Source: Palsa-883 sp035696165 | GTDB taxonomy: Bacteria > Pseudomonadota > Alphaproteobacteria > Acetobacterales > Acetobacteraceae | Length of the DNA stretch: 16,750 bases | Reading direction: 5' to 3' | NCBI GenBank assembly: GCA_035696165.1 | Contig: DASRQX010000276.1 | Location: 1 to 16,750 of the forward strand | Shown: positions 15,364 to 16,750 of the stretch, piece by piece | Layout: the number at the start of each line of letters is the position of its first letter | Position numbering within the stretch: position 1 is the first letter of the stretch | Program-made: the position numbers and the translations under genes | The notes under the pieces: model-generated | What the model saw: only the letters and a program-made list of their open reading frames with translations | The model's database searches: none | What the model was told of the DNA's origin: nothing

Positions 15364-15936
15364 ATGAAGTTCGCGACCGGGGACGGACCCAAGCTGAAGT
15401 CGTACATGGCCTCGACTGCGCCGCGCGGCATGCAATCGAAGTTGGTCGTTGATCACTACGTGCGGTTTTCTGATGACACGGCGACACGGATTTCCCCGGG
15501 GCCAGGCGACAATAAACTGTATGTGAGTCGTTCTGACAGATGGCTCGGCGCGTCGCCGGACTCCCCTGCCGTTCCAAGCAGCACCGGCGCGCCGGCCGCG
15601 GCACAGCCCGCTGCCACCGAATCGCTCCTCTCTACGATCACCGGTGGCAGTGTCGCCGGCACCGGCTATGAACTATTGCAAATAACAAAAGATACAACGC
15701 ACGCACAATTGGTGGGCCACTTTACCGACGTCGGCATGCCGACCTACGAGGCCAGAAATGGGGCCGAGGCATTCTCCAATATGTCCATCAGCATCAGCAT
15801 GGCACGCATGCGGTGCTGGTCGGCGGGATCGCCGGCGGCGGCACCTATGCCATTCTCGGGTGGATTCGTCCGAAGATGGATCGCAGCCTGCGACTCGGCA
15901 TCGCAGGGATGGTCGGAGTGGTCGCCGGCGGCCTGA
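15364..15936 (+). CDS. Hypothetical protein, N-terminal part of a probably split gene
   Basis: The 190-residue frame starts at ATG 15364 behind AAGGAGG. No family is recognised. Residues 1-60 are mixed charged/polar, residues about 60-95 are Ala/Pro/Ser-rich (linker-like), and 96-140 look folded (TGYELLQITKD, LVGHFTDVGMPTYEARNGAEAFSN). The last 45 or so residues (from about ARMRCW) look like wrong-frame translation: the next frame over encodes a clean membrane hairpin through exactly that stretch. Most likely the protein continues into the frame at 15813-16355 and a frameshift lies between about 15775 and 15812. Local AT-rich codons (CTA TTG CAA ATA ACA AAA, about 15671-15690) differ from the rest of the window, which suggests acquired DNA. 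Alternatively these are two overlapping genes. Confidence 0.55.
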   Translation: MKFATGDGPKLKSYMASTAPRGMQSKLVVDHYVRFSDDTATRISPGPGDNKLYVSRSDRWLGASPDSPAVPSSTGAPAAAQPAATESLLSTITGGSVAGTGYELLQITKDTTHAQLVGHFTDVGMPTYEARNGAEAFSNMSISISMARMRCWSAGSPAAAPMPFSGGFVRRWIAACDSASQGWSEWSPAA

Positions 15937-16355
15937 TATACTCGGCGACAGGCGAACCAAATCCGTTTGGCGGAACCTGGGTCCAGGACCTTCCTCGTTC
16001 CCATTATGGCCGCGGTGCGCCGCCAAGGTCTGCCACGCTGACTATTTCCGAGGAACGCGACGGCCTGAAGATCGAGGATGATGCCGTTTGGGCAAACGGA
16101 CAGCAGCAACATCTGTCCCACACGTTCGTGGCCGATGGTGTAGAGCGTCCTGACACGACCGCCGCGGCCGATACTGTCGCCGTAACGATAAAGCGCGACA
16201 CGCTGAGTGCCGTCTTCCGTAAAGCGCGAATGGTGACTGAGCAGGAAACAGCGAGGCTTTCCGCCGACAGGAAACAAATGACCCTGACGACCGAAACCGC
16301 TTTGCCAGACGGGAACAAGGACGAGGTTATCGCGCAGTTTGATCGGAAGGAATGA
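15813..16355 (+). CDS. Membrane hairpin plus beta-domain protein; probable 3' half of the split gene
   Basis: The frame encodes two membrane segments, AVLVGGIAGGGTYAILGWI and LRLGIAGMVGVVAGGLIYSA, joined by a basic turn (RPKMDRS). A C-terminal domain of about 125 residues follows: GGTWVQDLPRSHY, SATLTISEERDGLKIE, ADTVAVTIKRDTLSAVFRK, ARLSADRKQMTLTTETALPDGNKDEVIAQFDRKE. This alternating pattern resembles the extracytoplasmic beta domains beginning GTWKLN and ending in a KTMTLT strand that are common as hypothetical proteins in soil bacteria; that likeness is from memory. GTG 15813 is the annotated first codon, but the frame is open about 140 bases further upstream and reads HQHQHGTHA just before it. 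No ribosome-binding site fits 15813, which supports continuity with the upstream frame. Confidence 0.6.
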   Translation: MLVGGIAGGGTYAILGWIRPKMDRSLRLGIAGMVGVVAGGLIYSATGEPNPFGGTWVQDLPRSHYGRGAPPRSATLTISEERDGLKIEDDAVWANGQQQHLSHTFVADGVERPDTTAAADTVAVTIKRDTLSAVFRKARMVTEQETARLSADRKQMTLTTETALPDGNKDEVIAQFDRKE

Positions 16356-16483
16356 TTCGAACCGGCGAAACGGTAACGCGCGCCGGCGTCGACCGTTACG
16401 CTCATGCCTTGCCTGACTCAGTACTCTCCGCCGGCGTCGCGGAAGACGAGCTTCGAGCCGTCGCAGCCGCCTCGCGGCGAAAC

Positions 16484-16492
16484 ATTATACCA
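16484..16492 (-). promoter_or_regulatory. Extended -10 promoter element on the minus strand (candidate)
   Basis: The minus strand reads TGGTATAAT here, a perfect TGn plus TATAAT extended -10, rare by chance in such GC-rich DNA. Seventeen bases upstream there is no TTGACA-like box. Transcription would run leftward, antisense to the hypothetical gene ending at 16355. No convincing leftward gene follows, so an antisense or non-coding transcript is the only use I can suggest. Confidence 0.3.
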
Positions 16493-16520
16493 GCGGCCGA
16501 AAGTCCCGACTCTCCACTCG

Positions 16521-16656
16521 TCATGGCCGGCCCCGGGGTCAAGCGCCCGAGGACAGGCTCCGGCCGGCCATCCACGTCTTTGATTGCCGCACGAAGGAAA
16601 GTCGTGGATGGCCGGCCTTCGCCGGCCATGACTGGGGTTGGGCAGCGTACGTCAAT
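16521..16656. repeat. REP-like inverted pair, right copies
   Basis: GGCCGGCCATCCACG (16562-16576) is the exact reverse complement of 16603-16617. The left half also contains ATGGCCGGCC (16523-16532), which pairs with 16562-16571 around 29 bases. The right half is itself a 9-bp stem (16608-16616 with 16621-16629, four-base loop CTTC). The right half matches the element at 112-170. The arrangement, two head-to-head palindromic units between genes, is typical of REP/BIME-type dispersed repeats. Translation through it yields spurious repetitive peptides. Confidence 0.75.
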
Positions 16657-16673
16657 ACTATCAGCTGCTGGTA

Positions 16674-16750
16674 TTACCTGAGCAAAGCCCCCAGCAGTGC
16701 GTCCAGCCGCAATCGGCCCTCCGCTAGCGCGATCAGACGCCCATCCGCGC
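16674..16750 (-). CDS. 3' end of a leftward gene cut by the window edge (unidentified)
   Basis: On the minus strand an open frame enters from the right edge and ends at TAA 16674-16676, giving ADGRLIALAEGRLRLDALLG and then ALLR. The Leu/Ala/Arg composition with regular heptad-like spacing fits an amphipathic C-terminal helix. With 24 residues visible, I cannot name it. The REP pair lies directly downstream of its stop, a normal place for such repeats. Confidence 0.35.
   Translation of the reverse strand, partial: ADGRLIALAEGRLRLDALLGALLR

Larger units (their letters stand above)
16356..16673. other. Gene-free interval with REP elements and an antisense -10-like site
   Basis: No open frame in these 318 bases has coding features. 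The right two thirds is occupied by the inverted REP-like pair (16521-16656). On the minus strand TGGTATAAT (complement of 16484-16492) is an exact extended -10 sequence, but no matching -35 is visible. Confidence 0.5.

Noticed and set aside
16402..16629. A 75-codon leftward open frame (starting MAGEGRPSTTF)
   Set aside because: It is a translation of the REP-like inverted repeats; such peptides are a known artefact of this repeat type.

Overview
The window is high-GC DNA with the coding style of an alphaproteobacterium. The gene content most resembles Rhodospirillales/Acetobacteraceae: pgsA linked to moaD-moaE, a TibC-type heptosyltransferase relic, a TRAP dicarboxylate-type transporter, an Frc-like sugar ABC transporter and an unusual PEP carboxylase. 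This assignment rests on gene content and recalled family resemblance, not on a search. No rRNA, tRNA, CRISPR array, insertion sequence or phage gene was seen.

Layout. (1) 1-1797: five codons of a leftward gene at the edge, a REP-like palindromic repeat, then a decayed leftward autotransporter heptosyltransferase pseudogene (188-1471) carrying two frameshifts and one nonsense codon. (2) 1798-4448: a compact rightward cluster pgsA, mobB, a proline-rich lipoprotein gene, moaD, moaE. It covers phospholipid head-group synthesis and molybdenum-cofactor assembly. (3) 4541-5260: a diverged 3-methyladenine DNA glycosylase I homologue. (4) 5315-9017: a leftward block with a TRAP transporter operon (dctP-dctQ-dctM; a large REP-like hairpin lies between dctP and dctQ) followed by a small cysteine-containing lipoprotein. 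(5) 9320-12211: a rightward sugar-type ABC importer (binding protein, permease, single-domain ATPase), divergent from the TRAP operon across a 302-bp control region. (6) 12304-15099: a very divergent phosphoenolpyruvate carboxylase homologue in the same direction. (7) 15364-16355: a two-frame hypothetical locus (membrane hairpin plus a secreted-type beta domain) that is probably one gene broken by a frameshift. (8) 16356-16750: REP-like repeats and the 3' end of a leftward gene.

Together the region is mostly metabolic housekeeping plus two importers. The TRAP system would bring in an organic acid and the ABC system a sugar, beside a PEPC-like protein that might make oxaloacetate. Decay (heptosyltransferase, split hypothetical gene) and repeats cluster at both ends of the window, while the central operons look intact. 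I did not find a clear new defence or mobile system. The best candidates for something unusual are the PEPC homologue with altered active-site residues, the DNA glycosylase without the usual zinc ligands, and the broken two-frame locus.
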